Shown here piece after piece: positions 8,072-14,040 of a DNA stretch of 33,950 bases. This DNA comes from a bacterium (GTDB lineage Bacteria > Verrucomicrobiota > Kiritimatiellia > CAIKKV01 > CAIYGI01). How positions within the stretch are numbered: the stretch's first letter is position 1; each line of letters opens with the position of its first letter. Position numbers and translations under genes: made by a program. The stretch covers positions 1 to 33,950 of the forward strand of contig JANYBP010000054.1 in assembly GCA_025360745.1 (NCBI GenBank). The letters are read 5' to 3'. The notes below the pieces were generated by a model, which saw only the letters and a list, made by a program, of their open reading frames with translations, did no database searches and was not told where the DNA came from.

Positions 8072-8146
8072 TCAACGATAGCCCGGCAGAAATTCTTTTT
8101 CGGCCAGGAACAACTCTTCCGTCATGCGCTTGATAATGCCGATCAT
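8072..8146 (-). CDS. Possible 24-codon small ORF after nagA
   Basis: This reading frame starts two bases after the nagA stop (TGA, CC, ATG) and ends just before the terminator stem. It encodes a 24-residue amphipathic-looking peptide (MIGIIKRMTEELFLAEKEFL...). Stop-to-start closeness would allow re-initiation by ribosomes leaving nagA. There is no separate ribosome binding site and no known family, so it may be chance. Confidence 0.25.
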   Translation of the reverse strand: MIGIIKRMTEELFLAEKEFLPGYR

Positions 8147-8148
8147 GG

Positions 8149-9330
8149 TCAAGCCATGCCGGCGCTGCGCATCCAGCCTTTTGCAGGAAGAGTCGAGCGC
8201 TTTTCCCCGCCAATGTAGGTGACAACGGTGGGTTTCTCGGACATCGTGAAGTCCAGCACGCAGAAATCGGCCGCTTTGCCCGGCGCGAACTGGTCGGTAT
8301 CCAGACCCATCATTTTGCGCGGCTGCAGCGAATAGCGCCGCCAGACCTCGCGCCAGGAACAACCCAGCATTTCCGCGGCGCGAAAAACCCCTTCCAGCGG
8401 GCGTAGCGCCGAACCCGCAAAATTACTGGCGCCGGGCTTGCGCACCACCTGGTCCGGGCCGACCTCCACCTCGGTCTTCCCCATCATGAAGCGGCCGGGA
8501 GGCGCGCCGGCCGGATGCACGGCGTCGGTGGTGTACCAGAAGCGCGCAGGATCCACCACCCGGTGCAAAATCCGGAACAGCGGCGGAGACACATGAATAC
8601 CGTCCGGTATCAATCCCGGATGCAGCGCCTCGGCCTCGATCACACGCCATACGATGTTGTCATGCCGATCCAGCGTCTGCGGGCAGCCATTGCCCAAGTG
8701 GGTGAACGATACCGCCCCGCCACGCACGGCGGACGCAATTTCCCCGGCGGAGGCATTCGTATGGCCGAGGCTCACACGGATGCCAAGCGAAACGGCCAGC
8801 GGAATGATATCGAGCACGCCGGCCTGTTCCGGCGCCACGGTCAGCAGTATCGGGGCGTCCCCGGCCGCCTCACGCAATTCGCGGATATGCGCCGGCGTGG
8901 GGCTGACCATCTTTTCCTTCGCGTGCGCACCGCAAAAACCCGGAATCGGCGACATGAAGGGCCCCTCGATGTGCCAGCCGGCGATCGCGGCGCGCAGTTC
9001 CGGGTGCTGGTTACACCACCCGCGCACGCGCCGCACACGGCCGACAATCTTGGCCCAATCGTCGGTCGTGAAAGTCGGGAAAAACTGGGCGCAACCGTCG
9101 CGATGCATGGTCCGGACCGCCTTGAGCATCTCCTCCGCGGTCAACTTCGGAGAACTGAACGCCACGGCTCCATAACCATTCACCTGCAGGTCGGTCAAGG
9201 CGGGCGCGATCCAGATGTCAGACGGGGCGTCAGACGGTTCGAGCGACACCAGCTTTCCTGATCGCCACGTAACCCGCAGACCCTGTCCGGCCGCATAATC
9301 CCTCGCCAAAATCGTTTCGTCCGTCTTCAT
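8149..9330 (-). CDS. nagA: N-acetylglucosamine-6-phosphate deacetylase
   Basis: 393-residue amidohydrolase that converts N-acetylglucosamine 6-phosphate to glucosamine 6-phosphate and acetate in the cytoplasm. The metal ligands of the single-metal NagA type are visible: Glu122 in WHIEGPF, His190 in VSLGHTNAS, His211 in FTHLGNG. The catalytic Asp269 is in YTTDAVHPAG. LTDLQVNGYG near residues 46-54 replaces the HxH motif of two-metal enzymes, as in E. coli NagA. The usual THLFNAM is THLGNGCPQ here. ATG 9330 is chosen because it follows AGGGGG and starts the conserved sequence; a TTG at 9369 is in frame but less likely. No nagB or transporter is adjacent. The gene serves amino-sugar recycling (peptidoglycan) or use of chitin-like or host glycans. 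Confidence 0.85.
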   Translation of the reverse strand: MKTDETILARDYAAGQGLRVTWRSGKLVSLEPSDAPSDIWIAPALTDLQVNGYGAVAFSSPKLTAEEMLKAVRTMHRDGCAQFFPTFTTDDWAKIVGRVRRVRGWCNQHPELRAAIAGWHIEGPFMSPIPGFCGAHAKEKMVSPTPAHIRELREAAGDAPILLTVAPEQAGVLDIIPLAVSLGIRVSLGHTNASAGEIASAVRGGAVSFTHLGNGCPQTLDRHDNIVWRVIEAEALHPGLIPDGIHVSPPLFRILHRVVDPARFWYTTDAVHPAGAPPGRFMMGKTEVEVGPDQVVRKPGASNFAGSALRPLEGVFRAAEMLGCSWREVWRRYSLQPRKMMGLDTDQFAPGKAADFCVLDFTMSEKPTVVTYIGGEKRSTLPAKGWMRSAGMA

Positions 9331-9490
9331 GAAAAACGCGCCCCCTGATCGTTGCCACTCCACGTTCAAAGCAACAATTCGTTATTTTAAAAATCAGCTC
9401 AAGCAAACGACTTCAAAAGTATCGAAACCGCCCCCGCACGACAAGCGGAAAGCGCGCAAAGCTGGAAATCCGAGCAACTTCTCAGGTATT

Positions 9491-9525
9491 CAGAAGTCAG
9501 AATTCAGGAATCAGGAGTCAGAATG
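9491..9525. repeat. Heptamer array, five degenerate units
   Basis: CAGAAGT, CAGAATT, CAGGAAT, CAGGAGT, CAGAATG: the same 7-bp family as at 2524, all in the forward orientation and without an inverted partner arm. Confidence 0.75.
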
Positions 9526-9586
9526 AAACAGGATCTGTGCGCGTTGGCGCATGGGCGAAAACGCTGAGCGGCGAGGAAGGCGGGAA

Positions 9587-9735
9587 GAGAAGATGAACTA
9601 CGAAAGGCGCGAAATGCGCGAAAGGGAAAGAGGCGCCACTAGGAGCACGAAGGGACTGTGCAAGCGAAGAAAATCCGGACAGGATGAACAGGATTTACGT
9701 GGATGTGAAGAGATGGAAGGGTGGAATTGGCCGGT
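9587..9735. repeat. Composite dispersed repeat, copy 1
   Basis: The order is GAGAAGATGAACTACGAAAG, then GCGCGAAAT-type words, a spacer, a 24-bp core at 9676-9699 (GGACAGGATGAACAGGATTT inside it), then GGATGTGAAGAGATGGAAGG. The same blocks in the same order and orientation recur at 13202-13320; the 24-bp core is identical there. No coding capacity is supported. Confidence 0.8.
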
Positions 9736-9767
9736 CGCAGCGCTCACCGGTTGAGGGAATTTAGTTA

Positions 9768-10130
9768 CTAATCGACGGGAAGGGCGTGTTTCTTGTCTTT
9801 TATTGAATAGGAACAGGTCGGTTTCTGGGACAATCGGTTCGGAGAATAGACGCCGCCGCAAGGGCAGCGAAATGCGGACCACCCATGTCGAATGTAATTG
9901 GTGGTCAACTGGGCAGGGGTCACAACCACGCCACTGATGAAGCTGTCGTTGGTCATGAGATTGTGGTCAAGCGCGTACATTGCCTTTGCCAATTCGATCT
10001 GCCGGAGGTTGTTGCGACACGCATGATAGGGCTGGCGTTGGTACGGGCTGCGGCAAAGAGCCGGGGCAATCAGGAACGCCACAACGACAACAGCGAGAAA
10101 CACCAGAAACAAACCGACTTGTCGCGTCAT
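9768..10130 (-). CDS. Membrane-anchored pseudopilin-like protein
   Basis: 120-residue protein with one N-terminal hydrophobic segment (about 5-26, LFLVFLAVVVVAFLIAPAL) followed by CRNNLRQIELAKAMYALDHN. The C-terminal half ends CPCGGVYSPNRL...PTCSYS. This combination (C-NNLRQI-AK-A, then CP-GG-Y and P-CS) is a pattern I associate with prepilin-like proteins of PVC bacteria. It lacks a clear type IV prepilin cleavage site, so it may simply be anchored by the N-terminal helix. It is the last gene of a minus-strand group of three, 95 bases after the lipoprotein gene. Role unknown; surface or periplasmic. Confidence 0.6.
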   Translation of the reverse strand: MTRQVGLFLVFLAVVVVAFLIAPALCRSPYQRQPYHACRNNLRQIELAKAMYALDHNLMTNDSFISGVVVTPAQLTTNYIRHGWSAFRCPCGGVYSPNRLSQKPTCSYSIKDKKHALPVD

Positions 10131-10225
10131 TTGGTTTGCCGTTCGGTCACATTGAAGGTTTCGGCGTCCCGTTTGTGGGGCGATTCATACCTTCCTATTT
10201 TGGGATCGGCTCTTTCTCTTTTGCG

Positions 10226-10678
10226 TTAATGAAAGTCAATGAAAGTCGCTGATTTCTTGGTGACACTCAACCTGCAATGCTGCTGAAGCGCCAAAACTTC
10301 CAGAACAAAGAGGAGCGGTTGGTGGCGCACTTCCGATGACACCGTGATGGTGGCCAGGGCTGGCCGATTGGTGACGGCAACCGCGATTCGAATGCCGGTC
10401 TGCTCTGACAGAACCTCACACGCGGTGGTCAGGGGACAATCGCGAAAATCGACTTCGGGAACAATGACCCGTTCAAGGGCACGTTCCGCAGGCGACCACG
10501 TTCTCTTGGGGTGGTCAGGGCGCGCACAACGCAACGTAGTGCCGGAACAACCCGAGCAACCCTTGCCCGAGTCGATCACCTTTTGCGGATCTACGATCAC
10601 GGGAGGCCCGGAAAATATCATGCACCCAGCGCCTAGCGTCAGAAGCGCTATGCTCAGCATTGTTGTGTTCGTCTTCAT
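10226..10678 (-). CDS. Putative lipoprotein with STN-like (secretin/TonB N-terminal) domain
   Basis: 150-residue protein with a lipoprotein signal: MKTNTTMLSIALLTLGAGC, lipobox LGAGC with Cys19. A short Cys/Gly segment (GKGCSGCSG) follows. The domain from about residue 72 reads VDFRDCPLTTACEVLSEQTG, then ATITVSS, then LLFVLEVLALQQHCRL. That beta-alpha-beta spacing is typical of STN domains in secretins and TonB receptors, here as a stand-alone unit on a lipid anchor. The start codon overlaps the stop of the upstream gene by four bases (ATGA), so translation is probably coupled. Known STN proteins act at the outer membrane; a link with the pseudopilin-like neighbour is an inference. Confidence 0.6.
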   Translation of the reverse strand: MKTNTTMLSIALLTLGAGCMIFSGPPVIVDPQKVIDSGKGCSGCSGTTLRCARPDHPKRTWSPAERALERVIVPEVDFRDCPLTTACEVLSEQTGIRIAVAVTNRPALATITVSSEVRHQPLLFVLEVLALQQHCRLSVTKKSATFIDFH

Positions 10679-11193
10679 CTATTTTGCCGAACGTCGCCTC
10701 TAAAGGACCACGAGTTTGTGAGTCGTACCGTACAAAAGTTGGTCGATCTCTCTTTCAGTTTTTCATTGCCGACGCGCACACTGATGACCTCCCGGAAAAT
10801 GGCGAGGGCGACTGGAGCCGCACAAGCACCAGAACCTTTCGCGAGGGCAGCGACTACGTTTACAAAGGCCGTCTGTTCTTGGAACTGATGCTTACGTCGC
10901 AGTTGCCGCTGTAAGGTGGCCAACATTCCAGAAGTAACGATTCGGAAGTACAATTCACCTCTCACAAGTTCGCGCCGTCGTGCGGCATCTCCAAGAGTGC
11001 GAATATAGTCGTCGCCCATCGACCACCCGTCCAGATATTCGATGTATACCGACAGACAAACGCCAGAGCGGATTTCCTGTCGCCACGCTTCGCGAAGGTT
11101 AAGCAAATCGTCCTTCCGGGTGGTACGGCACAGACGCATCAGTCGTTGCGCCTGCGGACCCTCTGCTCGGAAAATTGTCAGTATCTGTTTCAT
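10675..11193 (-). CDS. Hypothetical protein, first gene of the three-gene group
   Basis: 172 residues, not recognised. It is soluble-looking, Arg/Leu-rich and probably helical (EGPQAQRLMRLCRTTRKDDL..., RRKHQFQEQTAFVNVVAALA), without signal peptide or clear motif. ATG 11193 follows AAGAGATGAG, a weak ribosome binding site. The gene begins 12 bases after the attC-like site on the same strand and ends in an ATGA overlap with the STN lipoprotein gene. The overlap argues that it is a real coding region; the absence of known motifs keeps confidence moderate. Confidence 0.5.
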   Translation of the reverse strand: MKQILTIFRAEGPQAQRLMRLCRTTRKDDLLNLREAWRQEIRSGVCLSVYIEYLDGWSMGDDYIRTLGDAARRRELVRGELYFRIVTSGMLATLQRQLRRKHQFQEQTAFVNVVAALAKGSGACAAPVALAIFREVISVRVGNEKLKERSTNFCTVRLTNSWSFRGDVRQNR

Positions 11194-11204
11194 CTCATCT
11201 CTTG

Positions 11205-11268
11205 ATCGAACGTTGGCGCTGTCGGCCGGAAGCGCTTGCGCGGCGTACCGACCGACGCTTGGTTAGGC
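11205..11268 (-). other. attC-like integron recombination site
   Basis: Read on the minus strand it begins GCCTAAC (a perfect RYYYAAC box) and ends GTTCGAT, which misses the GTTRRRY consensus at one base. The 64 bases between can fold on themselves: the inner arms containing GCGTCGGTCGG and CCGACAGCGC are partly complementary, as in attC hairpins. The 172-residue gene starts 12 bases beyond it, as expected for a cassette. A minus-strand frame ending with TAA inside the GCCTAAC box would fit the tail of a preceding cassette. No integrase is present in the window. Confidence 0.4.
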
Positions 11269-11451
11269 TTCCGATATTCTGATCTGCATTCCTTCCAAGT
11301 TATCGTAACACCATCTGCACATGCCCTTTTCGGGGTCTGTCCGCGTCCCACCGAACAGTGCGGTCGTGGATCTGTATTCGCGCCTGAAGTGTCGCGAATG
11401 CAGGAAAAGGCTACGCCTGCGGGTGGCGAGCGTCAAGGTGATGCGAAGGGG
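11269..11451. other. Intergenic remnant, possible gene fragments
   Basis: No complete gene. On the minus strand a short open stretch reads KGMCRWCYDNLEGMQIRI and stops in the attC-like box; it has no start codon of its own and could be the 3' remnant of a lost cassette gene. On the plus strand a competing short frame from ATG 11321 contains SRLKCRECRKR, which looks like a zinc-ribbon fragment. They overlap, and at most one is real. Confidence 0.3.
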
Positions 11452-11585
11452 CGGAAAGAGGTGGAAGGTGGGAGGTGGATGGTGGAGTGTCAGAGGTCGG
11501 TGAATTCTGACTCCGACTTCTGGCTTCTGGCTTCTGACTTCTGACTTCTGGGAGACAACTCCGAATCACCTGGAACGCAAATAAC
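11448..11585. repeat. Composite element with heptamer array, copy A
   Basis: The order is GAGGTGGAAGGTGGGAGGTG (purine-rich block), CAGAGGTCGG (forward heptamer), TGAATTCTG, about six reverse heptamers (TGGCTTC/TGACTTC, 11507-11548), then GGAGACAAC...CCTGGAACGCAA. The same modules in the same order make up 14041-14310. The right end overlaps the last codons of hipA, whose stop is at 11566-11568. Confidence 0.8.
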
Positions 11586-12816
11586 TTAGCATCGCCGTGG
11601 CGCGCTCCATGGCGAGCCCGGCCACGCGATCGGCCATGGCGTCGTTGCCGGCCGCCTTGCGGATGCCAGGGTCTTGCAGCGCTTCGATAGTCTTCCTGCA
11701 AAGCGACGCCATACGTTCCCGAATCATCGGCCAGCCCAGTCGCGCTTCCTGCGCCATCTTCTGCCAGGGGGCTGGCGTGAACGCGTCGAGGGACTTGCAG
11801 TCGCCGATTCTCATCGCCGGAGTTTTCGAGAGTTCGGGCCAAGCAATGGTGCAGACCAAGTCATAGAATGGCGCGAGTCTGCGCTGGCCTTCGTGGTAGA
11901 GCATGGAGTAATTCTTCCCATGGGCATCGGCATTGCCGATGAGCACGTTAAATATCTGGGCATCGAGGAAGTCCCGGATGTCCAGCACCGGAGTGGTGGA
12001 CCATTCGCGCAGTAACTCAATGCACTCCCGGAGCATGGGCCCGCCCTCCTGCTGGTACTTGCGTTCCGGTGGAAACCCCAGTGCCTGACAGAAATCTTCC
12101 TGATGAAGACGCAGCACGGCGCCGGACGCAGCGACCGTCCGGTCGTACCTCCGGACAAGGATGCAGGGCTTTTTGCCGACAGTGCGGCGGTCGACGGTGG
12201 CGACCTTCAACCCGACGGCCTTCGCAAGCGACATGCAGAACCACTCGTTCGCCGCCAACCCTGGGAATCGCTCCGGCTCCGGCTTCAAAATGTGCGTGCT
12301 CGGCGTGTTGCCCAACGGGAGGGACAGGCAGTCCTCGCGCACGACGACCGGAAGTTTATCCTGTGCGCCGGCCAGCGAAAGCCGGACGCCTTCTTCTCCC
12401 GCCATCAATGGCCGGGCGGGGAGTTCGGCCACGATCTTCTGTAGTTCCTCCCCGGACAAGGAACGCAACCGCGTTTCGCCCACGGCGGGCGGCGCGACGC
12501 CTTCCTGCAACAAACTGACCGCACCCGCGCACTCGCCGCCGATGCGCTCCAGCATGGCGAAGTCGTTGCCTTCGCTGATACCCAGAATGGCGGCGATGCG
12601 ATGCCGCGGTTCCGCGTCGGGCAAAATACCGGCGAAGAAAGCGCGGGCCTGTTTGCCACTGAACGGGGCCTCTTGCAGTGGCAGCGACCGTGAGAGTGGT
12701 GACGCGTCAGCCCGTTCAAGCCACTCCTGACGATAGCGAAACTCAAGCAGGCCGCTATTGTCCTGTTCGAGGGCGCCTGCCGGTATCCCGTTCAAATGGA
12801 CTATCAACCGCCTCAT
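11566..12816 (-). CDS. hipA: HipA-type serine/threonine kinase toxin
   Basis: 416-residue HipA kinase, with HipA_N and kinase-like HipA_C parts joined in one chain as in the E. coli protein (440 residues). The P-loop-like segment RLSLAGAQDKLP carries Ser147, equivalent to the autophosphorylated serine of E. coli HipA. The catalytic loop is GNADAHGKN (Asp297, Lys301, Asn302) and the metal site is FYDLV (Asp319). Family knowledge: HipA phosphorylates glutamyl-tRNA synthetase or related targets and induces dormancy. ATG 12816 overlaps the hipB stop by four bases, so the pair is translationally coupled. The 3' end merges into a heptamer-containing repeat, which supplies the sequence just after the stop codon. 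All key residues are intact, so it is probably functional. Confidence 0.9.
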   Translation of the reverse strand: MRRLIVHLNGIPAGALEQDNSGLLEFRYRQEWLERADASPLSRSLPLQEAPFSGKQARAFFAGILPDAEPRHRIAAILGISEGNDFAMLERIGGECAGAVSLLQEGVAPPAVGETRLRSLSGEELQKIVAELPARPLMAGEEGVRLSLAGAQDKLPVVVREDCLSLPLGNTPSTHILKPEPERFPGLAANEWFCMSLAKAVGLKVATVDRRTVGKKPCILVRRYDRTVAASGAVLRLHQEDFCQALGFPPERKYQQEGGPMLRECIELLREWSTTPVLDIRDFLDAQIFNVLIGNADAHGKNYSMLYHEGQRRLAPFYDLVCTIAWPELSKTPAMRIGDCKSLDAFTPAPWQKMAQEARLGWPMIRERMASLCRKTIEALQDPGIRKAAGNDAMADRVAGLAMERATAMLSYLRSR

Positions 12817-13052
12817 GGCTGAGCGCTTTCTTGTGCGGCGCCATGAACGCTCGTCAGTTCGACACGCAGCCCCAAGGTGTTCAGCACCTGCAACACCTTG
12901 GCGACCTGGCAGGTTGGTTTGCCCTTCTCCAGATCGATCAGGAAGCGCAGCCCCGTACCGCTGGTCATCGCCAGTTCCTTCTGGGTGACGTTGAGCCGTT
13001 TGCGCATCGACCTTACTGAAGCGCCGAGTTCCTTTGAATTTTTTATGTTCAT
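12813..13052 (-). CDS. hipB: HipB-type antitoxin, Cro/C1-type helix-turn-helix
   Basis: 79-residue DNA-binding protein. The helix-turn-helix spans about residues 8-62 (GASVRSMRKRLNVTQKELAM...GTGLRFLIDLEKGKPTCQVA...VLQVLNTLGL), typical of HipB and other XRE-family antitoxins. The short C-terminal tail (VHGAAQESAQP) is disordered-looking, as in HipB. It should neutralise the HipA kinase by complex formation and repress the operon. Three copies of a TTACCG-N2-CGGTAA palindrome lie directly upstream, the nearest ending two bases before the start codon. The ribosome binding site is poor (GGTAACC), so repressor binding could also affect initiation. Confidence 0.88.
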   Translation of the reverse strand: MNIKNSKELGASVRSMRKRLNVTQKELAMTSGTGLRFLIDLEKGKPTCQVAKVLQVLNTLGLRVELTSVHGAAQESAQP

Positions 13053-13054
13053 GG

Positions 13055-13068
13055 TTACCGTTCGGTAA
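13055..13068. promoter_or_regulatory. hipBA operator O1
   Basis: Perfect palindrome TTACCGTTCGGTAA, overlapping the candidate -10 box and ending two bases upstream of the hipB start codon. A repressor bound here would block both transcription start and ribosome access. Confidence 0.8.
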
Positions 13069-13095
13069 GTTATTGGTTCTAATGGCGGACGTCAA
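13067..13095 (-). promoter_or_regulatory. Candidate hipBA promoter
   Basis: On the minus strand -35 TTGACG (13090-13095) is separated by exactly 17 bases from -10 TAACTT (13067-13072). The -35 box matches five of six consensus bases; the -10 box is weak. O1 covers the -10 box and O2 lies just upstream of the -35 box, the geometry expected for autorepression. Confidence 0.6.
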
Positions 13096-13104
13096 CCATT
13101 AAAA

Positions 13105-13118
13105 TTACCGTTCGGTAA
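13105..13118. promoter_or_regulatory. hipBA operator O2
   Basis: TTACCGTTCGGTAA, identical to O1, with its centre 50 bases from it. It lies upstream of the -35 box. Confidence 0.8.
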
Positions 13119-13152
13119 CATTGAGCTTTTGATCTCTACCGCCGCGCATAAG

Positions 13153-13166
13153 TTACCGATCGGTAA
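13153..13166. promoter_or_regulatory. hipBA operator O3
   Basis: TTACCGATCGGTAA, the same palindrome with one changed central base. Its centre is 48 bases from O2. O1, O2 and O3 thus form a nearly evenly spaced array upstream of hipB. Confidence 0.78.
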
Positions 13167-13176
13167 CATGAAAGAG

Positions 13177-13340
13177 GCGGAAGGTGGATGGTGGAGGCGA
13201 TGAGAAGATGAACTACGAAAGACGCGAAATTCACGAGGAGAAGGCGGGAGCGAAGGAATTATCGGACAGGATGAACAGGATTTACGGGGATGAGAAGAGG
13301 TGGAGGGTGAACTGGCGAAAATCCGGTCAGGATGCGCGGG
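13177..13340. repeat. Composite dispersed repeat, copy 2
   Basis: It starts with a purine-rich lead-in (GGAAGGTGGATGGTGG), then GAGAAGATGAACTACGAAAG (13202), GACGCGAAATTCACGA, the 24-bp core at 13263-13286 identical to copy 1 (9676-9699), GGATGAGAAGAGGTGGAGGG, and a degenerate partial core at 13325-13336 (CCGGTCAGGATG). It fills the gap between the hipBA control region and the higBA-type module. Confidence 0.8.
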
Positions 13341-13363
13341 GACGGAGGCGGAACGCAACCGGG

Positions 13364-13663
13364 TCACGCGTGGGCGGGAACGGCATGCAGTTCGAGGCCC
13401 AGAACCCGCATGACTTTGAGGATTGTATCGAAGCCCGGGCTACGTTCGCCCGATAACGCTTTGTACAAACTCTCACGTGACAGGCCGGCATTCCGCGCCA
13501 CCTCGGACATGCCCTTGGCGCGAGCAATGTCGCCCAGGGCCTTGGCGATGAAAGCCGCATCGCCGTTGGCCCCCTCCAAACAAGCTTCCAGGTAGGCTGC
13601 CATTTCCGCGGGGGTGCGGAGGTGTTCCGCGACATCATAACGGGTAGTGATCGTCTTGCTCAT
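13364..13663 (-). CDS. HigA-type antitoxin (addiction-module antidote family, HTH)
   Basis: 99-residue antitoxin: the N-terminus MSKTITTRYDVAEHLRTPAEMAAYLEACL and the helix-turn-helix MSEVARNAGLSRESLYKALSG (about 53-73), followed by FDTILKVMRVLGLEL, match the addiction-module antidote family paired with RelE/HigB-like toxins. ATG 13663 has GGAG nine bases upstream, so the longer in-frame extension is unlikely. It lies ten bases downstream of the toxin gene, giving the toxin-first order typical of higBA. It should bind the toxin and repress the shared promoter, probably at the GTAGCC-N4-GGCTAC palindrome. Confidence 0.88.
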   Translation of the reverse strand: MSKTITTRYDVAEHLRTPAEMAAYLEACLEGANGDAAFIAKALGDIARAKGMSEVARNAGLSRESLYKALSGERSPGFDTILKVMRVLGLELHAVPAHA

Positions 13664-13673
13664 AGTCTTGCTC

Positions 13674-13964
13674 CTACAGATTCCTTGCGAGGCGCAATGC
13701 CGTTTTGATATCGGCGCTTTGTGTGCGTTTGTCGCCACCGGCCAAAAGAATGACAATATCGCGACCCCGTTTCATGAAATACACCCGATAACCTGGTCCG
13801 TAATCAATCCGCATTTCGCAAACGCCTTCTCCGACCGGTTTGACATCGCCGGCGAGTCCTGCTGCGAGGCGCTCTATCCTGGCTTGCACGCGCGCCCTTG
13901 CGCGAATATCGCTCAGGTCATCCAGCCACCGCGCAAAGGTCTCGGTCTTGCGGATCGCAACCAT
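13674..13964 (-). CDS. RelE/HigB-like toxin (phage Gp49 type)
   Basis: 96-residue toxin of the RelE/ParE superfamily, Gp49/HigB-1 branch. Motifs: TETFARWLDDLSDIRARARVQARI (helical N-terminus), the strand VKPVGEGVCEMRIDYGPGYRVYF, and VILLAGGDKRTQSADIKTA. The central basic/aromatic strand and the GGDK-QS-DI tail are hallmarks of the family, which mostly cleaves mRNA on the ribosome. ATG 13964 starts only seven bases after the candidate -10 box and has no Shine-Dalgarno sequence, so the transcript would be almost leaderless. It forms an operon with the antitoxin that follows. Confidence 0.88.
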   Translation of the reverse strand: MVAIRKTETFARWLDDLSDIRARARVQARIERLAAGLAGDVKPVGEGVCEMRIDYGPGYRVYFMKRGRDIVILLAGGDKRTQSADIKTALRLARNL

Positions 13965-13971
13965 GAACAGT

Positions 13972-14000
13972 AGTGTAGCCGCGTGGCTACGCTTTGTCAA
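13972..14000 (-). promoter_or_regulatory. Promoter of the higBA-type module
   Basis: Minus strand: -35 TTGACA (13995-14000, perfect), 17-base spacer, -10 TACACT (13972-13977). This is the best sigma70-like promoter in the window. The start codon is seven bases past the -10 box. Confidence 0.8.
13975..13990. promoter_or_regulatory. Probable antitoxin operator
   Basis: Palindrome GTAGCC, GCGT, GGCTAC lies within the promoter spacer and overlaps the -10 box. Its position suits autorepression by the HigA-like antitoxin. Confidence 0.65.
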
Positions 14001-14040
14001 TATCCTTATTCTGCTCTGCCCTTATTCTGCTCGATGCGCC

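Larger units (their letters stand above)
9331..9767. other. Intergenic region upstream of nagA: repeats, no gene
   Basis: 437 bases with no supported coding region. The part next to nagA (9331-9430) is AT-rich and should hold its promoter, but I find no clear hexamer pair. The rest is a five-unit heptamer array (9491-9525) and a composite dispersed repeat (9587-9735). Confidence 0.6.

Noticed and set aside
10660-10914. Plus-strand frame opposite the 172-residue hypothetical gene
   Set aside because: No ribosome binding site. The minus strand has an ATGA overlap with a convincing lipoprotein gene, which favours that strand, although not with certainty.
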